From positions 1,872,001 to 1,936,000 of the forward strand of contig NC_011891.1 of assembly GCF_000022145.1 (NCBI RefSeq): DNA of 64,000 nucleotides, written 5' to 3'. The translations under genes were made by a program, and so were the position numbers. Shown in pieces: positions 44,735 to 57,023 of this stretch (its first letter is position 1; each line of letters begins with the position of its first letter). Source of the stretch: Anaeromyxobacter dehalogenans 2CP-1. GTDB lineage: Bacteria; Myxococcota; Myxococcia; Myxococcales; Anaeromyxobacteraceae. A model generated the notes under the pieces. The model saw only the letters and a list, made by a program, of their open reading frames with translations. It did no database searches and had not been told where the DNA came from.

Positions 44735-45193
44735 ATGGCCGTGGACATCAAGCAGTCTCACCGGCGGCTGTTCGAGGAGGCGTGGGGGAAGGGGAACCTC
44801 GAGGTGTTCGACGAGCTCTGCGATGCAGGGTACCGGAGCCACGACCCGGTGAACGGCGACGCCGATCTGGCCAAGTCCAAGGAGACGTGCCGCGCGTACC
44901 GCGACGCGTTCCCGGACCTGAAGCCCACGCTCCTCGCGTCGTTCACGGAAGGTGACTCGGTCACGACGCACTGGCGCATGACCGGCACCCACCGCGCGGC
45001 GCTGCTCGGCATCGCGCCCACCGGAGCGCGCTGCACGGTCGAGGGGATCACCATCGCCCGGTTCCGCTCGGGCAAGGTGGCGGAGGAGTGGACGCAGTGG
45101 GACGCGCTCGGGCTGATGCGCCAGCTGGGCGTGTCGCCCACCGCGCAGCCGGGCGCGGAGGCGCGCGGGCCGGAGGCTCGCCCACACGCCTGA
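44735..45193 (+). CDS. SnoaL-like polyketide cyclase/ester cyclase family protein
   Basis: This 152-residue protein has an NTF2-like fold pattern typical of the SnoaL-like ester cyclase family (RRLFEEAWGKGNLEVFDEL, SHDPVNG, TLLASFTEGDSVTTHWRMTGTH, FRSGKVAEEWTQWDALGLMRQLG). Most members are of unknown substrate. The ATG at 44735 with AAAGGA upstream is chosen over a GTG at 44720. It stands alone between a cupin gene and a fatty-acid-modifying methyltransferase gene. Confidence 0.82.
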   Translation: MAVDIKQSHRRLFEEAWGKGNLEVFDELCDAGYRSHDPVNGDADLAKSKETCRAYRDAFPDLKPTLLASFTEGDSVTTHWRMTGTHRAALLGIAPTGARCTVEGITIARFRSGKVAEEWTQWDALGLMRQLGVSPTAQPGAEARGPEARPHA

Positions 45194-45304
45194 TCGGCTC
45201 GGGGGCGAACCGCGGGTGCGCCTGGCATCCGCGGGGCGCCCCTCCGCCGCGGCGCCCCCGCCGGCGCCCCTCGCCCGGCCACTCGCTCGAGTATGCTGCC
45301 CCCC

Positions 45305-46615
45305 ATGGACCCGGCCCGGGTCGCCGCGGCGATGTTCGACTCCGAGTCCCGCACGTTCGCGGTCCGGCTCTGGGACGGCACGCTGCTCCCGCCGGCGCGC
45401 GACGCGGGCGTCCGCGGTGTGGTGCTCCTGCGCGATCCCGCCGCGCTCGACGCGCTCGTGCCCCCGGCCGCGGAGCGGCGCCTCGCGGAGGCGATCCTCG
45501 ACGGCCGCATCGAGCTGGAGGGCGACGCCATCGCGCTCGTGGAGGCGGCGGCGCGGTGGACCGGCCCCCGGCCGCACCCGGCGCTCGCCGCGGCCATCGC
45601 GGGCGCCCTGGCCCGCCGCGCGCTCCACGCGCTCGGTCCGGCGCCGCTCGAGGCCCGGCTGCACGGGGGACGGCACAGCGTGCGCCGCGACCGCGACGCG
45701 GTGCGCCACCACTACGACGTCTCCGACGCGTTCTACCGGCTGTTCCTGGGCGAGGACCTCGTCTACTCGTGCGCGTACTTTCCGACCGGCGGGGAGGGGC
45801 TGGAGGAGGCGCAGCGCGCCAAGCTGGAGCTGGTGTGCCGCAAGCTCGCGCTCGCGCCCGGCGAGCGGTTCCTCGACGTGGGCTGCGGGTGGGGGGCGCT
45901 GATCGAGCACGCGGCCGTCCGCCACGGCGCGCGCGCCACCGGGATCACGCTCAGCCAGCACCAGCTCCGCACCGCCGAGGCGCGCGCGGAGCGCCTGCGC
46001 GGGCGGGCGGACCTCGCGGTGCGGTCGGAGGACTACCGGACGCTCCGCCCCGAGGCGCCCTTCGACAAGGTGGCGAGCGTCGGCATGATGGAGCACGTCG
46101 GGCGGGCCCGGCTCGACGCGTACTTCGCGGCGGTGCACCGGCTGCTCCGGCCGGGGGGGCTGTTCCTCAACCACGCCATCGCGTCGGTGGACGGGCGGGG
46201 GCCGACGCTGCCCTGGGCCGGGCAGCGCGGCGGCGGGTTCATCTGGCGCTACGTGTTCCCGGACGGCGAGCTGGTCCCGATCGCCGAGGTGATCGCCCGG
46301 GCGGCGCTGGCCGGGTTCGAGGTGCGCGACCTGGAGTGCCTCCGGGAGCACTACGCGGAGACGCTCGCCGCCTGGCTGGGGCGGCTGGAGGAGCGGTACG
46401 GGGAGGCGGTCGGCCTGGTGGGCGAGCGGCGGGCCCGCCTGTACCGGCTCTACCTCGCCGCCTCCGCCGCCGGGTTCCGGCTCGGGCGCATCAGCGTGTT
46501 CCAGCTCCTGCTCGCCCGGCCGGACGCCGAGGGGCGGGCCGTCGGGACGCCGCGCAGCCGGTCCGGGTGGTATGCAGAGCGGGCCAAAGGGCGCCCCGAG
46601 CGCGCGCGCGGCTGA
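45305..46615 (+). CDS. cfa: Cyclopropane-fatty-acyl-phospholipid synthase family methyltransferase
   Basis: CFA synthases add a methylene from SAM across the double bond of membrane phospholipid acyl chains. The 436-residue protein carries HHYDVSDAFYRLFLGEDLVYSCAYF, SAM motif FLDVGCGWGALIEHA, ITLSQHQ and SVGMMEHVG, all characteristic. The N-terminal lipid-binding region is short. The start may be 45305 or the in-frame ATG at 45293; neither has a good ribosome-binding site. Related enzymes methylate rather than cyclopropanate, so the exact product is inferred. Confidence 0.87.
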   Translation: MDPARVAAAMFDSESRTFAVRLWDGTLLPPARDAGVRGVVLLRDPAALDALVPPAAERRLAEAILDGRIELEGDAIALVEAAARWTGPRPHPALAAAIAGALARRALHALGPAPLEARLHGGRHSVRRDRDAVRHHYDVSDAFYRLFLGEDLVYSCAYFPTGGEGLEEAQRAKLELVCRKLALAPGERFLDVGCGWGALIEHAAVRHGARATGITLSQHQLRTAEARAERLRGRADLAVRSEDYRTLRPEAPFDKVASVGMMEHVGRARLDAYFAAVHRLLRPGGLFLNHAIASVDGRGPTLPWAGQRGGGFIWRYVFPDGELVPIAEVIARAALAGFEVRDLECLREHYAETLAAWLGRLEERYGEAVGLVGERRARLYRLYLAASAAGFRLGRISVFQLLLARPDAEGRAVGTPRSRSGWYAERAKGRPERARG

Positions 46616-46733
46616 GCGCCCGAACGGGCCGCGACGGACGGCGCACCGGCGCCGCCGGAGCCCCGCGGAATCCATGGCGCGGCGGGGCTGTTCGTAGACG
46701 TTGGCAGTCCACTTTCCGGCCAAAGATCCGTGA

Positions 46734-50073
<3,340 letters not shown>

Positions 50074-50107
50074 CGACCGCCGCGGCCTCGCCGCGGAGCA
50101 GGACCCG

Positions 50108-50137
50108 GGCCCCGATCGCCGCCAGGCGGTCGGGGCC
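50108..50137 (+). terminator. 13-bp hairpin after mdh
   Basis: GGCCCCGATCGCC and GGCGGTCGGGGCC pair with one wobble around a GCCA loop 35 bp after the mdh stop, ahead of GCTTCGTT. It probably ends the icd-mdh transcript and also separates it from the convergent flavoprotein gene. Confidence 0.65.
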
Positions 50138-50157
50138 GCTTCGTTCAGGGGGGGGCG

Positions 50158-51384
50158 CTACGCCAGCCCGAGCTGCGCCTGCGGCTCCGGCTCGTCGAGC
50201 AGCGCCGCGATCGCCGCCGCGTCGCACGGGCCGAACGGCCCCAGCCCCACCGGATCCGGCAGGGCGGGATCGCCGGCGAGCAGGCGCGGCAGCACCCGCG
50301 CGCGCCGCGCCGCCGCCTCGGGCCCGGGCGTCCAGACCAGCCGGTCCATGGCGTCGAGGATGCGCCGGAGCGCGCCCGCGTACGCGTCGTGCTCGCCGGC
50401 CCAGCGCTCGAGCGCCTCGGCGTCGGAGCCGCCCGCGCCGAGCGCGGCCGCGAGCCGCTCCGCGTCCACCAGCGTGAGCGCGAGGCCGCAGCCCCAGCTC
50501 GGATCCGAGGACGCGGCCGCATCTCCGATCAGCGCCACGCCGTCACGGCACGGGTGGTCCACCCAGCGCTCGGCCCCGGAGAACTGCGCCAGCGGCCCCG
50601 CCTGCCGGACGCGCGCCAGCCACGCCGCGGGCACGCCGGTCGCGCGGCAGGCCTCGACGAACGCCCCGAAGCGGCGGTCGCCGGTCAGGCCCGGGCGGCC
50701 CGCCGCGGCCGGGGAGACGAAGTACAGGCGGGCACGGCCGCCGCCGAGCGGGCCGAGCAGCATCGCGATCCCGTCGCCGAACGCGAGGTGGATCGAGTCC
50801 TCGGGCGCGGCCGACGCCTCCACGAGCACGCCGGCGATCTCGAGCAGCTCGGGCTCGCGCCGGACGTCGAAGCCGGCCCAGGCCCGCGCGCGCGAGTCGC
50901 GCCCGTCCGCCGCGACCAGCACCGGGGCCACCTCCGTCCGGCGCACGCCGCCCTCGGTCCAGGTGACCGCGGGCGGCCGATCGTCGGCGCACGCCAGGGC
51001 CACCACCGTCGCGCCGCGCCGGACCGTGGCGCCGCGCGCCGCGGCGCGCGCCAGCAGCGCCTCCTGCATGGCCGGGTGGTAGGCGTCCAGCGCCGGGTCC
51101 GCGCCGGGCGTGGTGGACGGCAGGTGCCGCCGCCGGACCACCTGCCCGCCCGCGTAGTTCGTGAACCAGGGGACGAGGATCCCGCCCGCGCCGACGAGGT
51201 CGCGATCGATCCCCAGGCGGCGCGCCGCCGCGACACCCCAGGGCAGCAGGTTCTCCCCGCGGACCCGATCCCGGAACCGGGTCTCGCGCTCGAGCACCAG
51301 CACCTCACGCCCGCCGCGGGGGAGCGCGCCCGCGAGCGCCGCGCCGCCGATCCCGCCGCCGACCACGATCACGTCGAACGCCAT
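50158..51384 (-). CDS. FAD-dependent oxidoreductase of the geranylgeranyl-reductase/PHBH-like family
   Basis: The 408-residue flavoprotein has GGGIGGAALAGALPRGG near the start (GxGxxG for FAD), a GENLLPWGV segment, an AADGRDSRAR motif and GDAAASSDPSWGCGLALTLVDAERL, typical of group A flavin monooxygenases and geranylgeranyl reductases. It is probably cytosolic; the substrate is unknown. GGGAGG lies before the ATG at 51384. It does not share an operon with mdh, which converges on it. Confidence 0.85.
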   Translation of the reverse strand: MAFDVIVVGGGIGGAALAGALPRGGREVLVLERETRFRDRVRGENLLPWGVAAARRLGIDRDLVGAGGILVPWFTNYAGGQVVRRRHLPSTTPGADPALDAYHPAMQEALLARAAARGATVRRGATVVALACADDRPPAVTWTEGGVRRTEVAPVLVAADGRDSRARAWAGFDVRREPELLEIAGVLVEASAAPEDSIHLAFGDGIAMLLGPLGGGRARLYFVSPAAAGRPGLTGDRRFGAFVEACRATGVPAAWLARVRQAGPLAQFSGAERWVDHPCRDGVALIGDAAASSDPSWGCGLALTLVDAERLAAALGAGGSDAEALERWAGEHDAYAGALRRILDAMDRLVWTPGPEAAARRARVLPRLLAGDPALPDPVGLGPFGPCDAAAIAALLDEPEPQAQLGLA

Positions 51385-51665
51385 GGCTGCCTCCCCCGGC
51401 CGCGCGGCGCACTGGTGCGCCCGGCCGGCGTCGCGCCGGTGCATGCGCGAGACGGCGCCGCGTCGAAACGGCCGCGAGGGGCGAAAGCGTCGCGCTGCGC
51501 GCGGCGGCCAGGCGGGCGCTCGCAGCGCAGGCCGGCGCGCCAAAGGCGCAGGTGCAGCCCCGCCCTCGCGTGGCGCGTGGACTCGGGGAAGAACTGCCCG
51601 CAAGGCGCCTGTCGGCCGGGCTCGCCGCGAGGGCCGTCCGACCGGGGCGACCTCGCGAAGGCGAC
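51385..51665. other. 281-bp intergenic stretch with a 15-bp tandem repeat at its right end
   Basis: The segment carries the promoter of the flavoprotein gene (minus strand). Its right end continues a 15-bp repeat, related to CAGGTCGCCTTCGGG on the coding strand, which starts in the 3' end of the BNR gene. No other gene or repeat was seen. Confidence 0.5.
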
Positions 51666-52769
51666 CTACCCGAGGGCGACCTGCCCGAAGGCGACCTGAT
51701 AGATGGGCGGCAGCCTCGCGGGGTGCTGCACCCAGCGATCGCCGCCGTCCTCGGAGATCCATAGCCCGCCGGTGGTCGAGCCCATCGCCAGCCGGTCGCC
51801 GCCCGCGTCCACCGCCAGCCCGTGGCGGTACACGAGGTCGTACGCGTGGTCCTGCGGGAGCCCGTCGCGCAGCACCTCGAACGTGTCGCCTCCATCGCGC
51901 GTGCGCGCCACCACCAGCTTCCCGTCCACCGGCACGCGCCGCTCGTCCTTCACCGCCGGCACGAACCAGGCGGTGCGCGGATCCCGCGGGTGCACCGCCA
52001 GCGCGAAGCCGAACTTGGAGGGCCGGATGGCGGTGATCTCCGTCCACCGCTCGCCGCCGTCGGCGCTGCGGAACACGCCGTTGTGGTGCTGCGCGTACAG
52101 GCGCTCCGGCGCGGTGGGGGCCTGGACCAGGCGGTGGACGTCCTGCGCGTTGGGATCCTCGCGGCGCTCGGGCGGCATGTACTCTGCGTACATGCCGGTG
52201 GCGCGCAGCGCCCAGGTCTCGCCGTCGTCGGCGGTGCCCCAGACGCCGCCGGTGGAGATCGCGCACAGGAGCCGCCGCGGGTCGCGCGGATCCACCGCGA
52301 TCGAGTGCAGGCCGGGCTGGTCGTAGCCGCCGCCGCCCCAGTCCTTGCGCTCGGGGCGGTCGGACAGGCCGCGGACCAGCGTCCAGGACGCGCCGCGATC
52401 GCCGGAGCGGAACAGCGCCGCGGGGATGGTCCCGGCCCACAGTGCGCCGGGCCGGTCCGGGCCGGCGGGCTCGAGCGCCCAGATCTGCTGCACGCTGGGC
52501 GCGTCGCTCGCGCCCCCGGGCTCGGGCGGGAACGCGGGGGCGGGGAGCTCGGTCCAGGTCCGGCCGCGGTCGTCGGAGCGGTGCAGCTTCACGCCGAAGT
52601 GGCCGAGCGCCAGCGCGGCGTAGAGCGTCCCGTCGCGCGGATCGTCGAGCACCAGGCTGACCGGATCCCCGAGGAACGCGCAGCGCTCGATCTCCCAGCC
52701 GCGCGCGCCCCGCTCCAGCAGGAACAGCCCCTTGCGCGTGGCGACGCTCAGCCGATCGCTCGTGCCCAT
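51666..52769 (-). CDS. BNR/YCF48-type beta-propeller protein
   Basis: The 367-residue product has five or more BNR Asp-box repeats: SDDRGRTWTEL, SGDRGASWTLV, ADDGETWALR, SADGGERWTEI and SEDGGDRWVQ, spaced as in sialidase-like propellers. There is no signal peptide and no catalytic Arg triad, so it is not a sialidase; a cytosolic ligand-binding or scaffold role is more likely. Its start lies 3 bp after the ThiS-like gene, whose 3' end contains its GGAGGG ribosome-binding site. The stop codon falls inside a 15-bp tandem repeat. Confidence 0.85.
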   Translation of the reverse strand: MGTSDRLSVATRKGLFLLERGARGWEIERCAFLGDPVSLVLDDPRDGTLYAALALGHFGVKLHRSDDRGRTWTELPAPAFPPEPGGASDAPSVQQIWALEPAGPDRPGALWAGTIPAALFRSGDRGASWTLVRGLSDRPERKDWGGGGYDQPGLHSIAVDPRDPRRLLCAISTGGVWGTADDGETWALRATGMYAEYMPPERREDPNAQDVHRLVQAPTAPERLYAQHHNGVFRSADGGERWTEITAIRPSKFGFALAVHPRDPRTAWFVPAVKDERRVPVDGKLVVARTRDGGDTFEVLRDGLPQDHAYDLVYRHGLAVDAGGDRLAMGSTTGGLWISEDGGDRWVQHPARLPPIYQVAFGQVALG

Positions 52770-52772
52770 GCC

Positions 52773-53042
52773 TCACCCTCCCGAGAGCGCCTGCATGACG
52801 TGGATGCCGCTCCCGGGGCGCACCGGGTCGGCGAGGCCGTCGCGGTCGATCACCAGCGCGCCGTCCACGAACACGGCCACGTGCTTGCGCAGGCGGCCCT
52901 GGTCGTCGAGCACGTAGCCGCGCAGGCGCGGGTTGCCGCGGAACGCCGCCTCGAGCGCCTCGCGGACGGTCCCGCCCGGCACCTCGGCGGGCGGCGCGTC
53001 GAGGTGGCGCCGGAGCGTCGCGGTGAAGGTCACGAGCGGCAT
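52773..53042 (-). CDS. ThiS/MoaD-like ubiquitin-fold sulfur-carrier protein
   Basis: This 89-residue protein has a beta-grasp pattern (MPLVTFTATLRRHL, VREALEAAF, GYVLDDQGRLRKHVAVFVDG) and ends in SGG, the diglycine C-terminus that E1-like enzymes activate. It is coupled to the downstream BNR propeller gene. No MoaE, MoeB, thiamine or molybdopterin gene is in the neighbourhood. It could be a sulfur carrier for another pathway or a protein modifier. The ATG at 53042 has GAGG upstream; an in-frame ATG at 53072 would add ten residues. Confidence 0.85.
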   Translation of the reverse strand: MPLVTFTATLRRHLDAPPAEVPGGTVREALEAAFRGNPRLRGYVLDDQGRLRKHVAVFVDGALVIDRDGLADPVRPGSGIHVMQALSGG

Positions 53043-53131
53043 GCGGGCCTCGGGGAAGCGAGGCTCACGCATGGTGGACGTGACCCGGCGCCGCAACGCG
53101 CCGGTCGGGGCGCCCCGCGCAGGGGCGGGCG

Positions 53132-55378
53132 TCAGGCGCCGAGGAGCGCCTTCAGCGCCACGTGGTCCCGCGCGGCGAGCGCCTTCACCCGCGCCCGGTC
53201 CACGTCGGCGACGATGATCGCACCGACCTCCTGCGCCACCGAGCGGAACAGCCCGAGCGCCTTCATGCCCTCCGCCTGCCGCTGGTTGTCCTCGGTGGGC
53301 GTGACGTAGTGCGCCGAGTCCACCCGGTAGCGGTGGAACAGGAACAGCTGCGCGAGCGTCATGAGCCGCTTGCGCCGCAGCGCCAGGTCGTGCGTGTTCT
53401 GGTCGCGGACCGACAGGATGCTGCGCCCGCGCCGGTCGGTGATGCTCGCGAAGGTGACGTCGAGCTTCCGCTCGCCGTCGGCCGAGGTGACCACCAGCTC
53501 GAGCAGGTCGGAGCCCGCGGTGACCGGCCGGAGCGCCGCGCGCAGCTTGCCCTGGACGCCGTGCCGCTCGCGCCAAAGGTCGAGCCAGTCCTCCAGCAGC
53601 CGCGGCGGCACCTCGGTCTGGACCAGGTGCTGGTGCTGGGTCGAGCCCTGGCCCATGGCCTTGGTGGTGGCGGTGCGGCCGGAGACGGCCATGAGCGCCG
53701 CGTCGAGGCGCGGTCCGCCCACCAGCGTCTGCGGCGTCCGGTAGCCCGACTCGAGCAGGCGGAACTTCCGCTGCAGCCGCGCCAGCGCCAGCATGCCGTC
53801 CTCGCGCAGCGCCGTCGCGAACTCCTCCGCCGCCAGCCCGTCGATCTGGTGGCCGCCGTAGGTGATGAAGTCGAAGACGTACCCGAGCTTGCCGAGCTCC
53901 TCGGGGAAGCGGCGCATCTGCTCGTCGTCCATGCCGGTCGTGTCCCAGTTGAACGACGGGGACAGGTTGTAGGCGAGCATCTTGTCCGGGTGGACCGCGT
54001 GGATGGCGTCGGCGAAGCGCCGCGCGTCGGCGAGGTCGGCCGTCTTGGTCTCCATCCAGAGCAGGTCGGCGAACGGCGCCGCCGCGAGCGACTTCTGGAT
54101 GGCATAGTCGATGCCGCCGCGCACCTGGTAGTAGCCGTCCGGCGTCTTGGCGTGCTCGCAGTCCCAGGGCGTGTCGATCCCCATGGCGCGCGCCTTCTCG
54201 CGCGCCCGGTAGAACGGCGCGCGCGCTGCGAACGCCATCCACTCGTCCCGCCGCATGGTCGGGTGCTCGCCCTCGTGCTCGCGGAACGCGATCGCCTGCG
54301 CCACCGCCTCGGCGTAGGTGCAGACGCCGGCCTCCTGCTGCCACGCGTCCACGAACCGGTCGAACACCCGGTCGAGCGCGGCGTCCACCGCGAGCGCGCC
54401 GCGCTGGTGCTCGGCGGCGGCGGCGGCGATGGCCTTGTCGAAGCCGGTCCGCTCCAGCCAGGCGTCGGCGGCCGCGTACTCCTCGTCGCACACCGCGTAC
54501 AGCTCGTGGCCGGAGAGCTCCTCCACGCCGGCGCGGCGGAACCGGCGCAGGATCGCCAGGAACGCCGCGCGGAACGCCGGGACCGCGAGGTTGCTCGCGC
54601 CCAGGATGAACGGCTGGTCGCGCTCGTCGCCGCGGCCGTCGAGCAGCGTGGCCGACTCCGCGTCGGTGCGCGCCACCACGATCCCGGGCACGCCCATGAG
54701 GTCGAGCTGGAACCGCGCCGCGGAGAGGCGCTTCAGCTGCTCGTCCTCGGCGACCAGCACCTTGCCGCCCTGGTGCCCGCACTTCTTCACGCCCGGCTTC
54801 TGGTCCTCGATGTGGTAGCCGGGCACCCCGACCTCGACGAAGCGGCGGACGAGGTTGCGCACCTGCGCGTCGCCGCCGTGGCCGGTGTCGGCGTCGGCGA
54901 TGATGAACGGCCGGAAGTCCACCGCCGGGGTGGCGCGCCGCTGCTCCTCGGTCATGCGCGAGCGGGCGTGGTGCTGGTTCCGGTCCGCCGTGAGCAGCGC
55001 GCGCACGATGGGCGCCGCCTCGTCGGGCACCTGGCTGAGCGGGTAGCTGGCGAGGTCGGGGCCGGGGTCCTCCTGCACCGAGCCCTTGGCCGAGGTGGCC
55101 CAGCCGCCCAGGTAGATGGCCTCGATGCCCATCTTCTTCATGGCCACGGCCTGCCCGGGCGAGTAGGGGCCGAACGTGGTGATGCAGCGCCGCTGCTGGA
55201 ACAGCTCGCGCAGGCGCGCGTGGAACGCCTCGGCGGCCTCCCGCGCCACCGGGTAGTCCTGGCGGATCGTGCCGCGCTGCTCCATCACCTCGCGGGCGGT
55301 GTGGATGCGCCGGATGCCCGCGAACCGTGGGCTCTCGAACCAGCGGCGCAGGGCCGCGACCTCCTGCTCGAAGTCCAT
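53132..55378 (-). CDS. aceA: Isocitrate lyase, long ICL2-like form
   Basis: The glyoxylate-shunt enzyme splits isocitrate to glyoxylate and succinate. The 748-residue protein contains [12 protein letters not shown] with the catalytic cysteine and the core blocks GYHIEDQKP and [11 protein letters not shown]. It is about 200 residues longer than standard AceA and has a C-terminal domain ([20 protein letters not shown] to the end) as in the mycobacterial ICL2 class, where this domain is reported to mediate acetyl-CoA activation. It has no malate synthase gene next to it here. It is divergent from an exonuclease gene. Confidence 0.92.
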   Translation of the reverse strand: MDFEQEVAALRRWFESPRFAGIRRIHTAREVMEQRGTIRQDYPVAREAAEAFHARLRELFQQRRCITTFGPYSPGQAVAMKKMGIEAIYLGGWATSAKGSVQEDPGPDLASYPLSQVPDEAAPIVRALLTADRNQHHARSRMTEEQRRATPAVDFRPFIIADADTGHGGDAQVRNLVRRFVEVGVPGYHIEDQKPGVKKCGHQGGKVLVAEDEQLKRLSAARFQLDLMGVPGIVVARTDAESATLLDGRGDERDQPFILGASNLAVPAFRAAFLAILRRFRRAGVEELSGHELYAVCDEEYAAADAWLERTGFDKAIAAAAAEHQRGALAVDAALDRVFDRFVDAWQQEAGVCTYAEAVAQAIAFREHEGEHPTMRRDEWMAFAARAPFYRAREKARAMGIDTPWDCEHAKTPDGYYQVRGGIDYAIQKSLAAAPFADLLWMETKTADLADARRFADAIHAVHPDKMLAYNLSPSFNWDTTGMDDEQMRRFPEELGKLGYVFDFITYGGHQIDGLAAEEFATALREDGMLALARLQRKFRLLESGYRTPQTLVGGPRLDAALMAVSGRTATTKAMGQGSTQHQHLVQTEVPPRLLEDWLDLWRERHGVQGKLRAALRPVTAGSDLLELVVTSADGERKLDVTFASITDRRGRSILSVRDQNTHDLALRRKRLMTLAQLFLFHRYRVDSAHYVTPTEDNQRQAEGMKALGLFRSVAQEVGAIIVADVDRARVKALAARDHVALKALLGA

Positions 55379-55553
55379 GTGTCGTCTCCTGGCGCCGTCG
55401 GCGGCGCGTCCCGACAGGCTGGACCCAGACGGTCCGGGAGGCCACCGCGCATCGGGGGCGCACGCGCGGGGTGCGGGCCACGCAGGTACCAGCCAGGGCG
55501 CGGCGGCGCGCGCACGCCCCGGGCGCGGGTTCGCGGAGCGTATACTTCGCGCC

Positions 55554-56513
55554 ATGAGGCTCCACCTGGTGGACGGCACCTACGAGCTGTTCCGCGCGCA
55601 CTTCTCGGGGCGGCCGGGCCACCGGGCGCCCGACGGCCGCGAGGTGAAGGCGACGCTCGGGATGGCCGCCTCGCTCCTGGCGCTGCTGCACGAGGCCGGT
55701 GAGGCGGTGACGCACGTGGCGGTGGCGTTCGACCGGCCCATCCGCTCGTTCCGCAACGACCTGTGGGCCGGCTACAAGAGCGAGGAGGGCGTCGAGCCCG
55801 AGCTGCTCGCGCAGCTCGAGGCCGCGGAGGAGGCCGCCCGGGCGCTCGGGCTGGTGGTGTGGTCGATGGACGCGCTGGAGGCCGACGACGCGCTCGCCAC
55901 CGCGGCGGCCCGCTTCCGCGACGAGGTGGAGCAGGTGCGGATCCTCACCCCGGACAAGGACCTCGGTCAGTGCCTCCGCGGGCGGCGGGTGGTCCAGGTG
56001 GATCGCATGCGCGGGCGCGAGACCGACGAGGCGGCGCTGCTCGCGCGCCGCGGCATCCAGCCGGAGAGCGTCCCCGACTGGCTGGCGCTGGTGGGGGACA
56101 CCGCGGACGGGATCCCGGGGCTGCCCGGCTTCGGCGAGCGCACCGCGTCGGCGCTGCTCGCCGTGTACGGGCACCTGGAGGACGTCCCGGCCGACCCGGC
56201 GCGCTGGCCGGCGGGCGTGCGCGGCGCGGCGAAGCTGGCCCGGGCGCTGGAGGAGGGGCGCGAGGCGGCGCTGCTGTACCGGCGGCTCGCGACGCTTGTC
56301 ACCGACGCGCCGCTGGCCGAGGGGCTCGAGGCGCTGCGCTGGCCCGGGCTCTCGCGCGAGCGGCTCGGCGCCTGGGCGGCGTCGCTCGGGGCCGAGCGGC
56401 TGGTGCAGGGGCTGGAGGCGCGACCGGCGCGGTGGGCGGGCCCCGGTGGCGCGCCGCCGCCGGCGGCGGGGCAGGGCGAGGCCCGCGACGTGGCGGGCCG
56501 GGAGGGGACATGA
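55554..56513 (+). CDS. 5'-3' exonuclease (Pol I N-terminal-like)
   Basis: The 319-residue protein matches the FEN/Pol I exonuclease domain: [17 protein letters not shown] with the first acidic residue, [46 protein letters not shown] with the H3TH DNA-binding loop. No polymerase domain follows. It probably acts on flaps or RNA primers in replication or repair. The last codons overlap the next gene by ATGA. The C-terminus is Gly/Ala-rich. Confidence 0.88.
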   Translation: MRLHLVDGTYELFRAHFSGRPGHRAPDGREVKATLGMAASLLALLHEAGEAVTHVAVAFDRPIRSFRNDLWAGYKSEEGVEPELLAQLEAAEEAARALGLVVWSMDALEADDALATAAARFRDEVEQVRILTPDKDLGQCLRGRRVVQVDRMRGRETDEAALLARRGIQPESVPDWLALVGDTADGIPGLPGFGERTASALLAVYGHLEDVPADPARWPAGVRGAAKLARALEEGREAALLYRRLATLVTDAPLAEGLEALRWPGLSRERLGAWAASLGAERLVQGLEARPARWAGPGGAPPPAAGQGEARDVAGREGT

Positions 56514-56944
56514 CGCTCCGCCGCGACTTCATCCAGCGCATGCTGGAGCAGCTCGGCTGGGCGCTCGCCGGGGTGCTGAAGCTCCGCCGGGCCGGCGCGC
56601 ACGAGCAGGCGGTGCAGCAGCTCGAGTCCACCGCCACCGGCCTCGTCGGCATCGACCTGCGGATGGTCGCCTCGGTGGAGTCGGCCACCGCGGCCGCGCT
56701 GGTGGCGGAGCCGGAGCGGCTGCTGGTCCTCGCGCGGCTGTGCCTGGAGCGCGCGGAGATCGCGCGGGAGCAGGCCGATCCGCTGGAGGCGGGGTGGCGC
56801 CGGCGCGCGGTGGAGCTGTGGCTGGAGGCCGCCGGCCGTGGCGCACCGCTCGACGCGGAGTCCCGCGCCGCGGTGGAGGCGGAGCCGGAGGAGGCGCTCT
56901 CGCCGCGCGCCCGGACGCTTCGCGCCGCGCTGCCCCCGCGGTAG
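56510..56944 (+). CDS. DUF6483-like helical protein
   Basis: The 144-residue protein starts [21 protein letters not shown], followed by LKLRRAGAHEQAVQQLES and a helical repeat-like C-terminus, matching the DUF6483 family of helical proteins of unknown function. It is coupled to the exonuclease gene by ATGA overlap, which suggests common expression. A hairpin follows the stop. Confidence 0.75.
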   Translation: MTLRRDFIQRMLEQLGWALAGVLKLRRAGAHEQAVQQLESTATGLVGIDLRMVASVESATAAALVAEPERLLVLARLCLERAEIAREQADPLEAGWRRRAVELWLEAAGRGAPLDAESRAAVEAEPEEALSPRARTLRAALPPR

Positions 56945-56966
56945 CGCGCCGCGGCCCGGATGCGCG

Positions 56967-57000
56967 GAGGCGGGACCCGCCGTGCGACGGGCCCCGCCTC
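56967..57000. terminator. Bidirectional hairpin between DUF6483 and amt
   Basis: GAGGCGGGACCCG and CGGGCCCCGCCTC are complementary with one wobble. The hairpin lies between two convergent genes and can terminate both. Confidence 0.6.
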
Positions 57001-57023
57001 GCGTCCGTTCCCCCCGCCCCAGG

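Noticed and set aside
51666-52769. Sialidase call for the Asp-box protein
   Set aside because: Asp boxes occur in many propellers; the catalytic arginine triad and a signal peptide are missing.
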